64,000 nucleotides of DNA from Criblamydia sequanensis CRIB-18. Lineage in GTDB: Bacteria; Chlamydiota; Chlamydiia; Chlamydiales; Criblamydiaceae. Each line of letters starts with the position of its first letter. The first letter of the stretch is position 1. The notes under the pieces were generated by a model. The model was not told the DNA's origin. It saw only the letters and a list, made by a program, of their open reading frames with translations, and did no database searches. Position numbers and translations under genes: made by a program. Below are positions 54,364-62,485 of the stretch, piece by piece. The DNA is taken from assembly GCF_000750955.1 (NCBI RefSeq), contig NZ_CCEJ010000001.1, positions 236,197 through 300,196 on the forward strand. The letters run 5' to 3'.

Positions 54364-55851
54364 TTAAACAAGTCCTGGGCTTGTGACTAAAACTGTAATA
54401 TCATCTTGGCTTTCAAGTTTTAGGGCACTATTTACCAGTGAATCGCTTAAGGTTTCAACTTCTTTTGTTTCAAGCTCTTTATAAACCTTTAAAACATCAG
54501 GTGTTGAAAGAACATCCCACACCCCGTCGCTTGCTATAATTAAAAAGATCTTTTTGCCGGCAGCATTATCTACTTTATATCGAGAAATAGTGGGCCTAGC
54601 TGTAAGACCTTTGATACCTAAATCTCCAAAACATCGAGCCATGCCGATGCTCCCCATGACTCGATTTTTCTTGATTACCCCGCCCCTTTTTGTGACAGAT
54701 CGGGTAAACCTTGGATCCTCTAACTTAGCATCTTTTGAAAGCTGGATAATTTCATCATCAACAATCAGAACAGCTCTTGAGTCGCCTGCATTGGCTGTAT
54801 AAAGAACATCTCTTTGCCAAAGAGTTACAGTTGCAGTTGACCCGCCATTTAAATACATATTCTCTTCAGCCGCTTCCTTCCAAGCTTGATTGGCTTTAAT
54901 AAAAGCTTTTTTTAGAGCATTAGAGGTCGCTAAAGGATCGGATAGTGAAATGTTTTGTAATTCTTTTTCGACATAAGTGTGTAGATGTTCTTTTAATTTT
55001 TCTGAACAATCCGAGCCCCCATGGCCGTCGTAAACCGCAAAATAGTTTATAGGCCCGTCTTTATGATTTATTATAGTGGCTTGTGTTCGATCTTCATTAT
55101 TTTTGTGATCAGTGCTTAAGGCGGTGACTCTTGAGACCCATTTATCATTTATAAGTTGAGGGTTTAATTGAGAAGTGTCTTTATTTCGATTCTTTGTAAT
55201 TTTTTTTGATTTCCGAAGAGGTTTGAGTATAGAGCTTAGTTCAATGACATGAGAGACCTTTTTACACGTCTTCTCCCTATTAAATGAAACTCTAAAATCA
55301 CGCCAGTTAGTGAGCGCTTGCTGATAGAGTTCATACAAGTCGAGACCTTCTTCTCCTACAACAAGTCGAGGGTAATCTTCATTTTCTAGATAGCTGTCAA
55401 TAAATTGGGCTAATAAACCGTTAAATTCATCCGCGTTTTCCGGCTTAATTTCAAAATCTTTTATTTTTTTATGAAGTTCCTGTAATTCGTTTTCTTTTTT
55501 TTCCTCTTTGGAAAGAGTACTCTCGCCCTCTCCCGTCTTTTTTGGATTTTGATTTTGAATGACAAATACAGTCCTGGCTCTTAGTATCCATTTAACGACA
55601 AGCAAGAAGACAGTTAAGGGCAAAAGCATAGTTGCAATCAAGACTACTTTTGCGCAAGTTAGGATAAAGGGCGGTGGATTCAATTTATTTAAAGCCACTT
55701 CAATATGGCTATCATGGAGATGTACGATTTCTGCGATAATGCCGCCCAATTCAAAATAGACCTCAGAAAACTTTTCTACGGGACTTGCCAAGTCATGGTT
55801 TCCAAAGTGAAGAGGGGTCCAAAAAGGGAGGGTTGATACGGTATTTGACAT
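54364..55851 (-). CDS. Membrane-anchored eukaryote-type PP2C protein phosphatase
   Basis: 495 residues. Residues 240-490 form a complete PP2C domain with the metal-binding and core motifs: VYDGHGG (273-279), GGSTATVTLW, NAGDSRAVL, ARCFGDLG, IIASDGVWDVLS and SQDDITVLV. These resemble plant and animal PP2C more than bacterial RsbU/Stp types. The N-terminus has a hydrophobic hairpin at about 61-90 followed by a basic, charged linker (98-235) and no Sec signal. AAGGAG lies 6 nt before the ATG. A host-directed or inclusion-anchored phosphatase is plausible; acting on the bacterium's own Ser/Thr kinases is the alternative. Confidence 0.88.
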   Translation of the reverse strand: MSNTVSTLPFWTPLHFGNHDLASPVEKFSEVYFELGGIIAEIVHLHDSHIEVALNKLNPPPFILTCAKVVLIATMLLPLTVFLLVVKWILRARTVFVIQNQNPKKTGEGESTLSKEEKKENELQELHKKIKDFEIKPENADEFNGLLAQFIDSYLENEDYPRLVVGEEGLDLYELYQQALTNWRDFRVSFNREKTCKKVSHVIELSSILKPLRKSKKITKNRNKDTSQLNPQLINDKWVSRVTALSTDHKNNEDRTQATIINHKDGPINYFAVYDGHGGSDCSEKLKEHLHTYVEKELQNISLSDPLATSNALKKAFIKANQAWKEAAEENMYLNGGSTATVTLWQRDVLYTANAGDSRAVLIVDDEIIQLSKDAKLEDPRFTRSVTKRGGVIKKNRVMGSIGMARCFGDLGIKGLTARPTISRYKVDNAAGKKIFLIIASDGVWDVLSTPDVLKVYKELETKEVETLSDSLVNSALKLESQDDITVLVTSPGLV

Positions 55852-55926
55852 ATAGGTCTCCTTGAATATAGCTCCTTCTTAAAAAAAAACGTATATAAAG
55901 ACAAGTTTGAAGATGGAATTGACAGC

Positions 55927-56859
55927 GTGTTAGCGAAAAAATTAAGTGCAGGCGATACTATCCGGATTATAGCTCCTTCTTTTTCCGGAAATCTTGTGTC
56001 AAAAAATAGCCTAAGGCTTGCCGAAAAAAGGCTTAATAGTTTGGGCTTAAAGGTAACTTTCGGTAAAAATGCCTTCGAAGAAGGCCCTTTTGGCTCAGCT
56101 CCTTTAAAGAATCGTCTCCATGATTTTCATGAGGCGTTTAGAGATCCTGAAATTAAAGCCATTTTATCTTTTTGCGGAGGTTATAGCGCAAATCAATTGA
56201 TTCTTGGGATTGATTATAATTTAGTCATTAAATCCCCAAAAATTTTTTGCGGAGGCTCTGATAGCACAGTGCTTCAAAATGTCCTTTATAAAAAAACAGG
56301 GCTTATCACTTATTATGGGCCGGATTTTGAAGATTTTGGACTCGTCGATACAAATGATTCGTACCTTCTTAACTCATTTGAAGCTGCCCTTATGCAGGAG
56401 GGCGCTTATTCTTGTCTTCCCTCCAAACATCTAAAAGAAGAAGTTTGGCCGTTGCAGGAGGGAAGGGCTGAAGGGATTATTTTAGGCGGGAACTTATCAA
56501 GTCTCCTCGCTCTTGTAGGAACCCCTTTCATGCCAAGTTTTAGAAATGCCATCCTTTTTATCGATGAGAGAAAAGAAGTTTCCAAAGCTCTTTTTGAAAG
56601 GCATTTTGAAACGTTGACCCAGCAATTAGAATTTAAGTTTGTTGAAGCGATTCTTATAGGACGTTTTTCTAAAGAATCCGAAATAACCCATGATTTATTA
56701 AAAAATCTGATCGAATCAAAAAGCGAGCTTAAAAGCATTCCGGTTGCGGCTAATTTAGATTTTGGCGGATGCCTTCCTATTTTTACTTTTCCAATAGGGG
56801 GGGCTTGTCAAGTCGTCATTAACAAGACAAAAGCTCATATCAGCTTGTACCCGCATTAA
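55927..56859 (+). CDS. S66-family LD-carboxypeptidase homologue with altered active site
   Basis: 310 residues, the usual length of LdcA/MccF proteins. Nucleophile Ser111 lies in GGSDSTVLQN, as in the family (GxSDxT). The catalytic Glu position falls in LFIDER (Asp213), and the His expected after FG near the C-terminus (FGH...PIG) is Gly281 (LDFGGCLPIFTFPIG). The fold seems complete but two of three catalytic residues differ by this reading. LdcA enzymes cut the L-D bond in recycled muropeptides. GTG start, divergent from PP2C with a 75-bp gap; convergent with the glycosyltransferase. Confidence 0.82.
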   Translation: MLAKKLSAGDTIRIIAPSFSGNLVSKNSLRLAEKRLNSLGLKVTFGKNAFEEGPFGSAPLKNRLHDFHEAFRDPEIKAILSFCGGYSANQLILGIDYNLVIKSPKIFCGGSDSTVLQNVLYKKTGLITYYGPDFEDFGLVDTNDSYLLNSFEAALMQEGAYSCLPSKHLKEEVWPLQEGRAEGIILGGNLSSLLALVGTPFMPSFRNAILFIDERKEVSKALFERHFETLTQQLEFKFVEAILIGRFSKESEITHDLLKNLIESKSELKSIPVAANLDFGGCLPIFTFPIGGACQVVINKTKAHISLYPH

Positions 56860-56864
56860 GTTGC

Positions 56865-58022
56865 TCATATGCGGGTGACATTAAGAAGATAGGGGGCTCT
56901 TGCGACAATTGTTTCAGCAAGTTGATTAAAGCTATAGTGAGAAACCGTTTTTTTCTGCCCTCTTTCAGCTATTTCCAATCTTTTTTTCTCGTTGCCTAAA
57001 AGCTCTTTAACAGAGTCTCCAAGTTCATTCAGGTTTTGCCAAGTGTATAGAAGCAGTTCATCTTTATTAAAGGCATTGTCAAAAAATTGATTTTTTTCTG
57101 TGGCTGCAAGAGCTCCTTGAATCATAGCTGTCAAGGGCCTTTCATGAGACGCCTTTGGAAAAACGGGACAGGTGCCAAGAACTATTTGGCAATCAGATAA
57201 AGTTCCAACCATAGCCTCATAAGACAAGGCGTTATGCTTTATATGGAGGCTCGTTTCCAATTTTTCAAAGCCATCTCCAAAAAGATGGATGGAAAGATCC
57301 ATCTTTTCAAAATGATTCAATAGTTTTTTTCGGAAGTAATTTCTAAAATAGCTTTCCAGTTCAACGTAGATTAGTTTTAGTTTAAGCAAGTGTTGGGAAT
57401 CGAGATAAATTTGGTTGTCTTTAAAGGCCTCAACTAAAAGCTTAAAGGGGTCATAGACTTGGGTTTCCAACCCTTTTGCCACCTGCTCTTTTAATAATTG
57501 CCGATGGGAAGGCAAGTAACCTTTCCATTTTTCCTCAATCTCTTCAGGGGGCGTATAGGAGCCGAAAAGAACTAGGGGAAGGGATCTTTTTTTATGAACC
57601 CCTGGAATGCTATCTAAAGAGGAACCCGCATGAGGGATTTCTAGAGAGAGACGGTTTAAATAAAGGGCATTAAAAGCCTCGATGTGTTCTTTTCCTGTAA
57701 AAGAAGGGATAAGATAAGGGGATTGGATATTCAATCGATTGACATGATGAAACGGATGGTCGCAAAAAAATTGCCAAAAAGGGGTCATCAGCCTTGTAAA
57801 AAAGGAGTCTTTTTCAAGTTCACCTCCAATGCCGTTGAAAGAAAAAAATAAATCAGCCGGTTTGGAAAGAGCGATCGCCAAATCGGCTTGATAAGAGGAT
57901 TGATCTATTAAATTCACTTTTACGACATCTACATTTAGCTTCTTAAAAGCTTTATATAGCTCATCTGTCCAAAAAGAAAGGAGGTTATACCTTGATTTCC
58001 CTTGAAAAAGTACAATACGCAT
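56865..58022 (-). CDS. CgeB-like glycosyltransferase (GT-B fold)
   Basis: 385 residues. The C-terminal 130 residues (IHLFGDGFEKLETSLHIKHN, then SHERPLTAMIQGALAAT) resemble the Glyco_trans_1_2/CgeB type, in which a His/Glu-Arg-containing loop contacts the nucleotide sugar. The N-terminal half has Rossmann-like strands (MRIVLFQGK, DLFFSFNGIGG). No signal peptide or membrane helix. Donor and acceptor are unknown; proteins of this type modify surface glycans or proteins. It is monocistronic between the S66 gene and the AspRS2 gene. Confidence 0.7.
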   Translation of the reverse strand: MRIVLFQGKSRYNLLSFWTDELYKAFKKLNVDVVKVNLIDQSSYQADLAIALSKPADLFFSFNGIGGELEKDSFFTRLMTPFWQFFCDHPFHHVNRLNIQSPYLIPSFTGKEHIEAFNALYLNRLSLEIPHAGSSLDSIPGVHKKRSLPLVLFGSYTPPEEIEEKWKGYLPSHRQLLKEQVAKGLETQVYDPFKLLVEAFKDNQIYLDSQHLLKLKLIYVELESYFRNYFRKKLLNHFEKMDLSIHLFGDGFEKLETSLHIKHNALSYEAMVGTLSDCQIVLGTCPVFPKASHERPLTAMIQGALAATEKNQFFDNAFNKDELLLYTWQNLNELGDSVKELLGNEKKRLEIAERGQKKTVSHYSFNQLAETIVARAPYLLNVTRI

Positions 58023-58125
58023 ATTCCATCAACCTATCAGACGAAAGGGGCCTGTTCAATTTAAATGTTATGATATTTTTTTAAATTTTCAACAGGTTTA
58101 ATGGAAAATCCGCTATTAGACTTGA

Positions 58126-58157
58126 TTCCATTCAAAGCAAGTTTCGAAAAAAGTCTA
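58126..58157. repeat. Degenerate 32-bp repeat, copy A
   Basis: This copy matches copy B (61912-61943) at 29 of 32 positions; both share a central GTTTCGAAA. It begins just after the AspRS2 stop on the minus strand, overlaps its stop region by a few bases, and with a flanking TTAGACTT can form a hairpin (TAGACTT/AAGTCTA) like a terminator. Confidence 0.55.
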
Positions 58158-59966
58158 TTCTTTCGATATTTTTGCCATTTTTGGTTGAACTGTTTTTAAT
58201 AGATCTTTGGAATTCATGATAATGGATTCTGTTAGAAGACCGCAATTAAACGCAGCTTTCGAATTAGACTCTATGCTTTCATCATAAATCGTCTCTAAGT
58301 TAAGAAGCGTGCCGAAGGGGGGAATCCCTCCGATTTCTAAGCCAAAGCGCTCTTTAATTACTTCCGGTGACTCAAATTCACATTTTTCACCAAGTTCTAC
58401 GCTCACAGCTTTCATATCTAATTTTAGATGGGAAGGCAGATTAACCTGATAATTTTTCTTAGTGCTTTTGCCTTTTAGAATAATGGATTTGATCCCTTCT
58501 TCAAGACGAGTGCCGCGAACTCTCGCTGAGTCTTCCGAGGTGGGTGTGCTCTCATGGGTCAAATGTTTAAATTCAATATCCCCGTTTCTTAAGAGACGGA
58601 TAATTTCATTGCGTAAGGTTTCCTGGCCATAAAAGATCTTTGCTTTAAGGCGCTGACCTGCAATTCTTTTTGGATCCGAGGGAAAAAGCGAGGCTTCACG
58701 GATGTTATTTAAACGAAGCAAAGTCATGGTTAACCTTTCAAGCCCCATGCCAAATCCACCGTGAGGCGGCATTCCATATTTAAAAATACTTAAGTAATCT
58801 TCAAAATTGGATGGATCCATATTTTTAAGCTTGAGTCCTTCAAGCATGGATTCATAGGTGTTCCGTCTTTCGCCGCCCGAGGTAATTTCAGTTCCGGCGC
58901 AAAGTAAATCGAAGGTATTGGAAAGCTCAGGGTCTTCTTTGTTTGGGCTTGCGTAAAAAGGTCTTTTGGCAAGCTTCCAGTCAATTACAAAAATAAGATC
59001 AGTCCCAAAATTTTCCAGAGCATATTTACAAAGTTCTTTTTCAGCTGCCGGGCTTAAATCGGGCTCCTCCCTTTCATCGACCCCTGTTCTTTCAAAATAG
59101 ATTTGCTGCGCTTCTTTAAACGTGATCCTTGGAAAAGGGATATTCATCGGGGCTTTTACAATATTTCCCCCGAGAAGCTCAATTTCAGTTTTACAAACCT
59201 TATGAAGATAGGCCACAATATACTTAATGCAAGCCTCTTGAATATCCAAAATATCGTGCCAGTGGTTAAAAAACCCCATTTCAAACTCGAACTGCTTTCC
59301 TTCAGCAAGATGACGGGATGTGTTAGAATTTTCGGCTCTAAAGAAAGGCATTATTGCAAACACCCGTTCATTGACACCAACCATTATCTGCTTATAAAGC
59401 TGGCTGCTTTGGGCTAAAGTGGCTGTATAGCCAAAATAATCCACATTAAAAAATTCTGCGCCGCCTTCTGATGAGGCTCCAATAATGTTCGGCGCAAAAT
59501 ACTCCGTTGCCATAACGGTATCATGCATAAAGATTCGGTAAGCGTGGGCAAGTTCTGCTTGTATCTTAAAAACAGCTTGGATTTTCCTGTTACGGAGCGA
59601 GATTGTGCGATTATCTAAAATAAAATCTAGGTCGGAGGGAATTTCAGGCTTGTAATATTCGATCGGGGGTATTTCCTTGATCGGGGTGAGGACCTCTATT
59701 CTAGGGTTGACTATTTCAACACCCAAATCTGCTTTTGGAGCGGCAATCACATCTCCTTCAACCTGAAGAATAGACCCCGGCTGAAGGCTTGAAATAAGTT
59801 CAAAAATCGATTTATCTTCAATGACAATTTGAGAAAGACCGCTTCTATCCCTTAAAATAAGAAAATTGATCTTTCCAAAAGGTCTTATAGTATGAAGCCA
59901 GCCTTTAAGTAGACAGCGTTTATTGGTATGTTCAAGTAAATCTTTGGCTAAAACACGCTCTTTCAT
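58155..59966 (-). CDS. Archaeal-type AspRS fused to a YbaK-type editing domain
   Basis: 603 residues from the ATG at 59966, where GAGAATTT lies upstream and a normal OB-fold N-terminus begins; the frame runs 30 codons further up. Residues 1-432 are a class IIb AspRS of archaeal/eukaryotic type: QSSQLYKQ with the Asp-recognising Lys, motif 2 FRAENSNTSRHLAE (209-222), GTEITSGGERR, and motif 3 with YGMPPHGGFGMGLERL. His25 in GWLHTIRPFG is where non-discriminating archaeal AspRS have His and discriminating ones Trp. Residues about 446-597 match YbaK/ProX deacylases, with IKSIILKGK (Lys493) and GGIPPFG. A class II synthetase joined to a trans-type editing domain in one chain. Monocistronic. Confidence 0.85.
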   Translation of the reverse strand: MKERVLAKDLLEHTNKRCLLKGWLHTIRPFGKINFLILRDRSGLSQIVIEDKSIFELISSLQPGSILQVEGDVIAAPKADLGVEIVNPRIEVLTPIKEIPPIEYYKPEIPSDLDFILDNRTISLRNRKIQAVFKIQAELAHAYRIFMHDTVMATEYFAPNIIGASSEGGAEFFNVDYFGYTATLAQSSQLYKQIMVGVNERVFAIMPFFRAENSNTSRHLAEGKQFEFEMGFFNHWHDILDIQEACIKYIVAYLHKVCKTEIELLGGNIVKAPMNIPFPRITFKEAQQIYFERTGVDEREEPDLSPAAEKELCKYALENFGTDLIFVIDWKLAKRPFYASPNKEDPELSNTFDLLCAGTEITSGGERRNTYESMLEGLKLKNMDPSNFEDYLSIFKYGMPPHGGFGMGLERLTMTLLRLNNIREASLFPSDPKRIAGQRLKAKIFYGQETLRNEIIRLLRNGDIEFKHLTHESTPTSEDSARVRGTRLEEGIKSIILKGKSTKKNYQVNLPSHLKLDMKAVSVELGEKCEFESPEVIKERFGLEIGGIPPFGTLLNLETIYDESIESNSKAAFNCGLLTESIIMNSKDLLKTVQPKMAKISKE

Positions 59967-60190
59967 GAAATTCTCGTTTTCTAAGAACTTAGTATTGTTA
60001 CTTTGATATTGATTGTAAGAGTGATAAGTATGCCATTTCAAGGATATTATTTCCATAGAGCCCGTATCATTTTTAAGGTTAATGATCTTTGTTATTCCTT
60101 AAGACTCTTAAGGCTCAAGCTTTCCCTTTTTTTCTTAATTTGTTATGGATTGGAGTAATAACTTTTTAACATAAGGGCATAAGGGGTGTT

Positions 60191-60496
60191 ATGAAACTGT
60201 CAATTATCTTATCAACTTACCTATCTTTGCTTGCTCTCCCTCTCGTATCTGTTCTCCCTCCTTTTTACCAGACAAGAGATGAAATCAGACAAATTTTATC
60301 CGATGATCGGTTAAGCGAGTCTATTCCTGATGGAGAACCGATTCTAAAAATTAAAAGAAACGATAAGGGATATAAAATCACAACGAACAAACACTCTTTG
60401 CAAGTCAACGTCAACTATAAACCTCTATCAAGGCCAGGACCTGCCCAGTTTGATTTTGAATTTGAACAAGTAAAATCCAAACCTTATAAGGATTAG
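60191..60496 (+). CDS. Small exported hypothetical protein
   Basis: 101 residues with a signal peptide (MKLSIILSTYLSLLALPLVS, about 20-24 residues). The mature part is polar and basic with strand-prone segments (ILKIKRNDKGYKIT, QVNVNYKPL). No lipobox, no family recognised. AAGGGG lies before the ATG. It is 32 bp before the DUF2490-like gene, so the two are probably cotranscribed. Periplasmic location is inferred. Confidence 0.6.
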   Translation: MKLSIILSTYLSLLALPLVSVLPPFYQTRDEIRQILSDDRLSESIPDGEPILKIKRNDKGYKITTNKHSLQVNVNYKPLSRPGPAQFDFEFEQVKSKPYKD

Positions 60497-60528
60497 AAAA
60501 GTCACCTTAGGAATCGCTTTTTGCAAAG

Positions 60529-61176
60529 ATGTTAAAATTTTTAGTTTATTCTCTAATAATTCTCTCGCTTTTCAAACTTAAGGGAGAAGCTGCAGAGTAC
60601 TGGCAAAGAGTCACAGCCCCATTTCTTAAGAAAGGGAATTGGACTTTTGACATTCAAGGGGAAATCCGCTTTAGAGACCTTATAGATAAAGGGTATCATT
60701 ATCAAGTCAGGGAAAGAAATCAGTATAAGTTTTCCAAATGGCTAACTGCAGGTGTCAATGGGGTTTTTATTACTTCAAGAGGGATCGGTGAACCTAATTA
60801 TCATGATGAGTATCGATTAGATTTGGATGTCATTCCCTTTATAGAAATTAATAAAAATGTATCGCTTCAGCTTCGCAATCGGTTAGAGATTAGAAAAAAA
60901 GAACATGTCTCGTACATTGAAGAGAGGTTTAGGGCAAGGCAAACCTTTATTTTTCCAATCAGCGAAAAAGGAATTTTGCAAGATTATAGGCCCTCAAATG
61001 AGGTCTTTTACGATTTTAGTGAAAAGCGCTTTAGTGAAAATAGATTTATCCCTTTGGAAGTTACTCTAAAGTTTTCAAAAACTTTCCTCGTAAGACCTTT
61101 TGTTATGGTTAAAACGAACTACAGGAATTTACACTACAAAAGCATACTTGTACTCGGCGGAGATATTGTCTTTTAA
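60529..61176 (+). CDS. DUF2490-like outer-membrane beta-barrel protein
   Basis: 215 residues with a signal peptide (MLKFLVYSLIILSLFKLKGEA). The rest is a series of amphipathic strands alternating with charged turns (GNWTFDIQGEIRFRDLIDKG, KNVSLQLRNRLEIRKK, ENRFIPLEVTLKFS), ending in KSILVLGGDIVF, a C-terminal aromatic strand suited to BAM recognition. The layout fits the DUF2490 family of small beta barrels. Function unknown. Confidence 0.65.
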   Translation: MLKFLVYSLIILSLFKLKGEAAEYWQRVTAPFLKKGNWTFDIQGEIRFRDLIDKGYHYQVRERNQYKFSKWLTAGVNGVFITSRGIGEPNYHDEYRLDLDVIPFIEINKNVSLQLRNRLEIRKKEHVSYIEERFRARQTFIFPISEKGILQDYRPSNEVFYDFSEKRFSENRFIPLEVTLKFSKTFLVRPFVMVKTNYRNLHYKSILVLGGDIVF

Positions 61177-61197
61177 ACCCAGCCTGTCTCCTAAATC

Positions 61198-61315
61198 CTA
61201 GCGCAAGTTGAATTAGACAATTGAGATGGCGCTAACCTAATGCCGAAGCCAAGCGTTCCTCCCTTGGCAAGGCGTTAGATGCGTCAGATCGGTTGTCTAA
61301 TTCAGCTTGTGCTAG
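61198..61315. repeat. Long inverted-repeat element after the beta-barrel gene
   Basis: Arms of 23 bp at 61198-61220 and 61293-61315 are inverted copies with two differences. Both differences are G-U compatible if transcribed rightwards, so the RNA would form an unbroken 23-bp stem. The 72-nt loop holds a further hairpin GCCAAG/CTTGGC (about 61248-61268). It begins 21 bp after a stop codon. MITE-like element or structured 3' RNA. Confidence 0.6.
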
Positions 61316-61911
61316 AGCTAAAACCCCTTTTTAATTGAAAATGAGATAATAAAAATCAATAGTTTCAATTAAGAAACCTTCTTTAGTAACTGCATGTATT
61401 TTTCTTGGAAACATGCTTACTATTTTGACTAAAAGTCTGGTTTCTATTCTTTTTCTTAAAACAGCTTGCAAATATCCAACACAACCAGGTGTTGTCTTGT
61501 TGCGTTTGTCTTTGGATCTGCAATTAATTTAATTTTTTCAAATTCTTGCAACGGACGCAGGCGTAATGATAAATACAATCTCATGTAGGCGTTCGGTTTT
61601 AACGAGTTTCACTTAACCTATTTGGAATAATTTCCATCGTGCTTTAAAATTAATCTTGTTCTAGCAAGATTTCCATTGAAAAATAGAGAGCAGAGACAAT
61701 AGCCGCGGTTAATATTTCTCTCACGGGTCATGCGACATTGCTTATCATCTCTTAATCCAACAGCAGAAAGAAAATCGCCCCTAATCCGTTAGGCCAAGCG
61801 CACTAGAATTTCAAATAGCTGTTTTTGGCATCTGTTTTTTTTAAATTTTTCACACATAGGTTATCCTATGCTTTCAATTTATCAAAAAATTTGCACAAAA
61901 CCAGCCCATTC

Positions 61912-61943
61912 TTCCAATCAAAGCGAGTTTCGAAAGAAGTCTA
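61912..61943. repeat. Degenerate 32-bp repeat, copy B
   Basis: 29 of 32 positions match copy A at 58126-58157. In the minus-strand frame it reads LLSKLALIGR, close to the LLSKVALTGK at the end of the protein at 54064-54333, and the next 25 bp also resemble that gene's tail. A stop codon lies just upstream in that frame, so it is not a gene. Confidence 0.5.
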
Positions 61944-62005
61944 ATGAAGCATCAAGCGAGATTATGGGGCATTCAGGGGTTTAACTGATTGATGCTTTTA
62001 TGGAT

Positions 62006-62034
62006 TTGATTTTAATTTTTTGAATTAATAGACT
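62006..62034 (+). promoter_or_regulatory. Possible ridA promoter
   Basis: TTGATT (62006-62011), 17-bp spacer, TAGACT (62029-62034), 25 bp before the ridA ATG. The -10 is a weak match. Confidence 0.4.
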
Positions 62035-62059
62035 TAAAATCTGCTACAAGAGAACAACT

Positions 62060-62467
62060 ATGACCCATACCCCAATAAAAACAGAATTAGCCCCTCAAGC
62101 TCTTGGCCCTTACTCGCAAGGGATAGAGGCTTTTAATGGCTCTAAGAAAATGGTTTTTGTTTCAGGGCAAATTCCAGTTGATCCGAAAACCGGTAAATTG
62201 GTTCAAGGAAATATCCAAGAGGCGACAAGAATGTGTCTAAAAAATATTCAAGCCATTCTTCATGAAGCGCATCTTGAACTTGGAGATGTGGTCCGAGTTG
62301 AAATTTTTATGACAGACCTTTCAAAGTTTCTCTTGTTAAATGAAGAATACCTTAATCATTTTAAAGGGCCGGTGTTCCCGGCAAGGCAAACCGTTGAAGT
62401 TGCAAAACTGCCAAAAGATGCTGAAATTGAGATTTCTTGTATTGCTATAGGTCCAAAAGATTTTTAA
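62060..62467 (+). CDS. ridA: RidA/YjgF enamine deaminase
   Basis: 135 residues. Removes reactive 2-aminoacrylate and related enamines made by PLP enzymes. The family signatures GPYSQGIEAF, VFVSGQIPVDPKTG, VVRVEIFMTDLSKF and PARQTVEVAKLPKDAEIEI are all present, including the conserved Arg in PARQTVEV. Full length. It lies 18 bp before an ABC exporter gene and may be cotranscribed with it. Confidence 0.95.
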   Translation: MTHTPIKTELAPQALGPYSQGIEAFNGSKKMVFVSGQIPVDPKTGKLVQGNIQEATRMCLKNIQAILHEAHLELGDVVRVEIFMTDLSKFLLLNEEYLNHFKGPVFPARQTVEVAKLPKDAEIEISCIAIGPKDF

Positions 62468-62485
62468 TTTTGATTCCGGTGAACC

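Larger units (their letters stand above)
61316..62059. other. Large non-coding region
   Basis: About 740 bp with no ORF of note in either strand. It holds small hairpins GCATGT/ACATGC (near 61391-61417), ATCTTG/CAAGAT (near 61650-61668) and CATAGG/CCTATG (61855-61870), copy B of the 32-bp repeat (61912-61943), an inverted pair AAGCATCAA/TTGATGCTT (61947 to about 61997) and the ridA promoter. It may be decayed accessory sequence. Confidence 0.5.

Noticed and set aside
58155-60056. AspRS2 starting at 60056 with 30 more residues
   Set aside because: The extra residues (His/Tyr/Asn-rich) are not part of the OB fold, while the ATG at 59966 has a GAG-type ribosome site and a normal family start.
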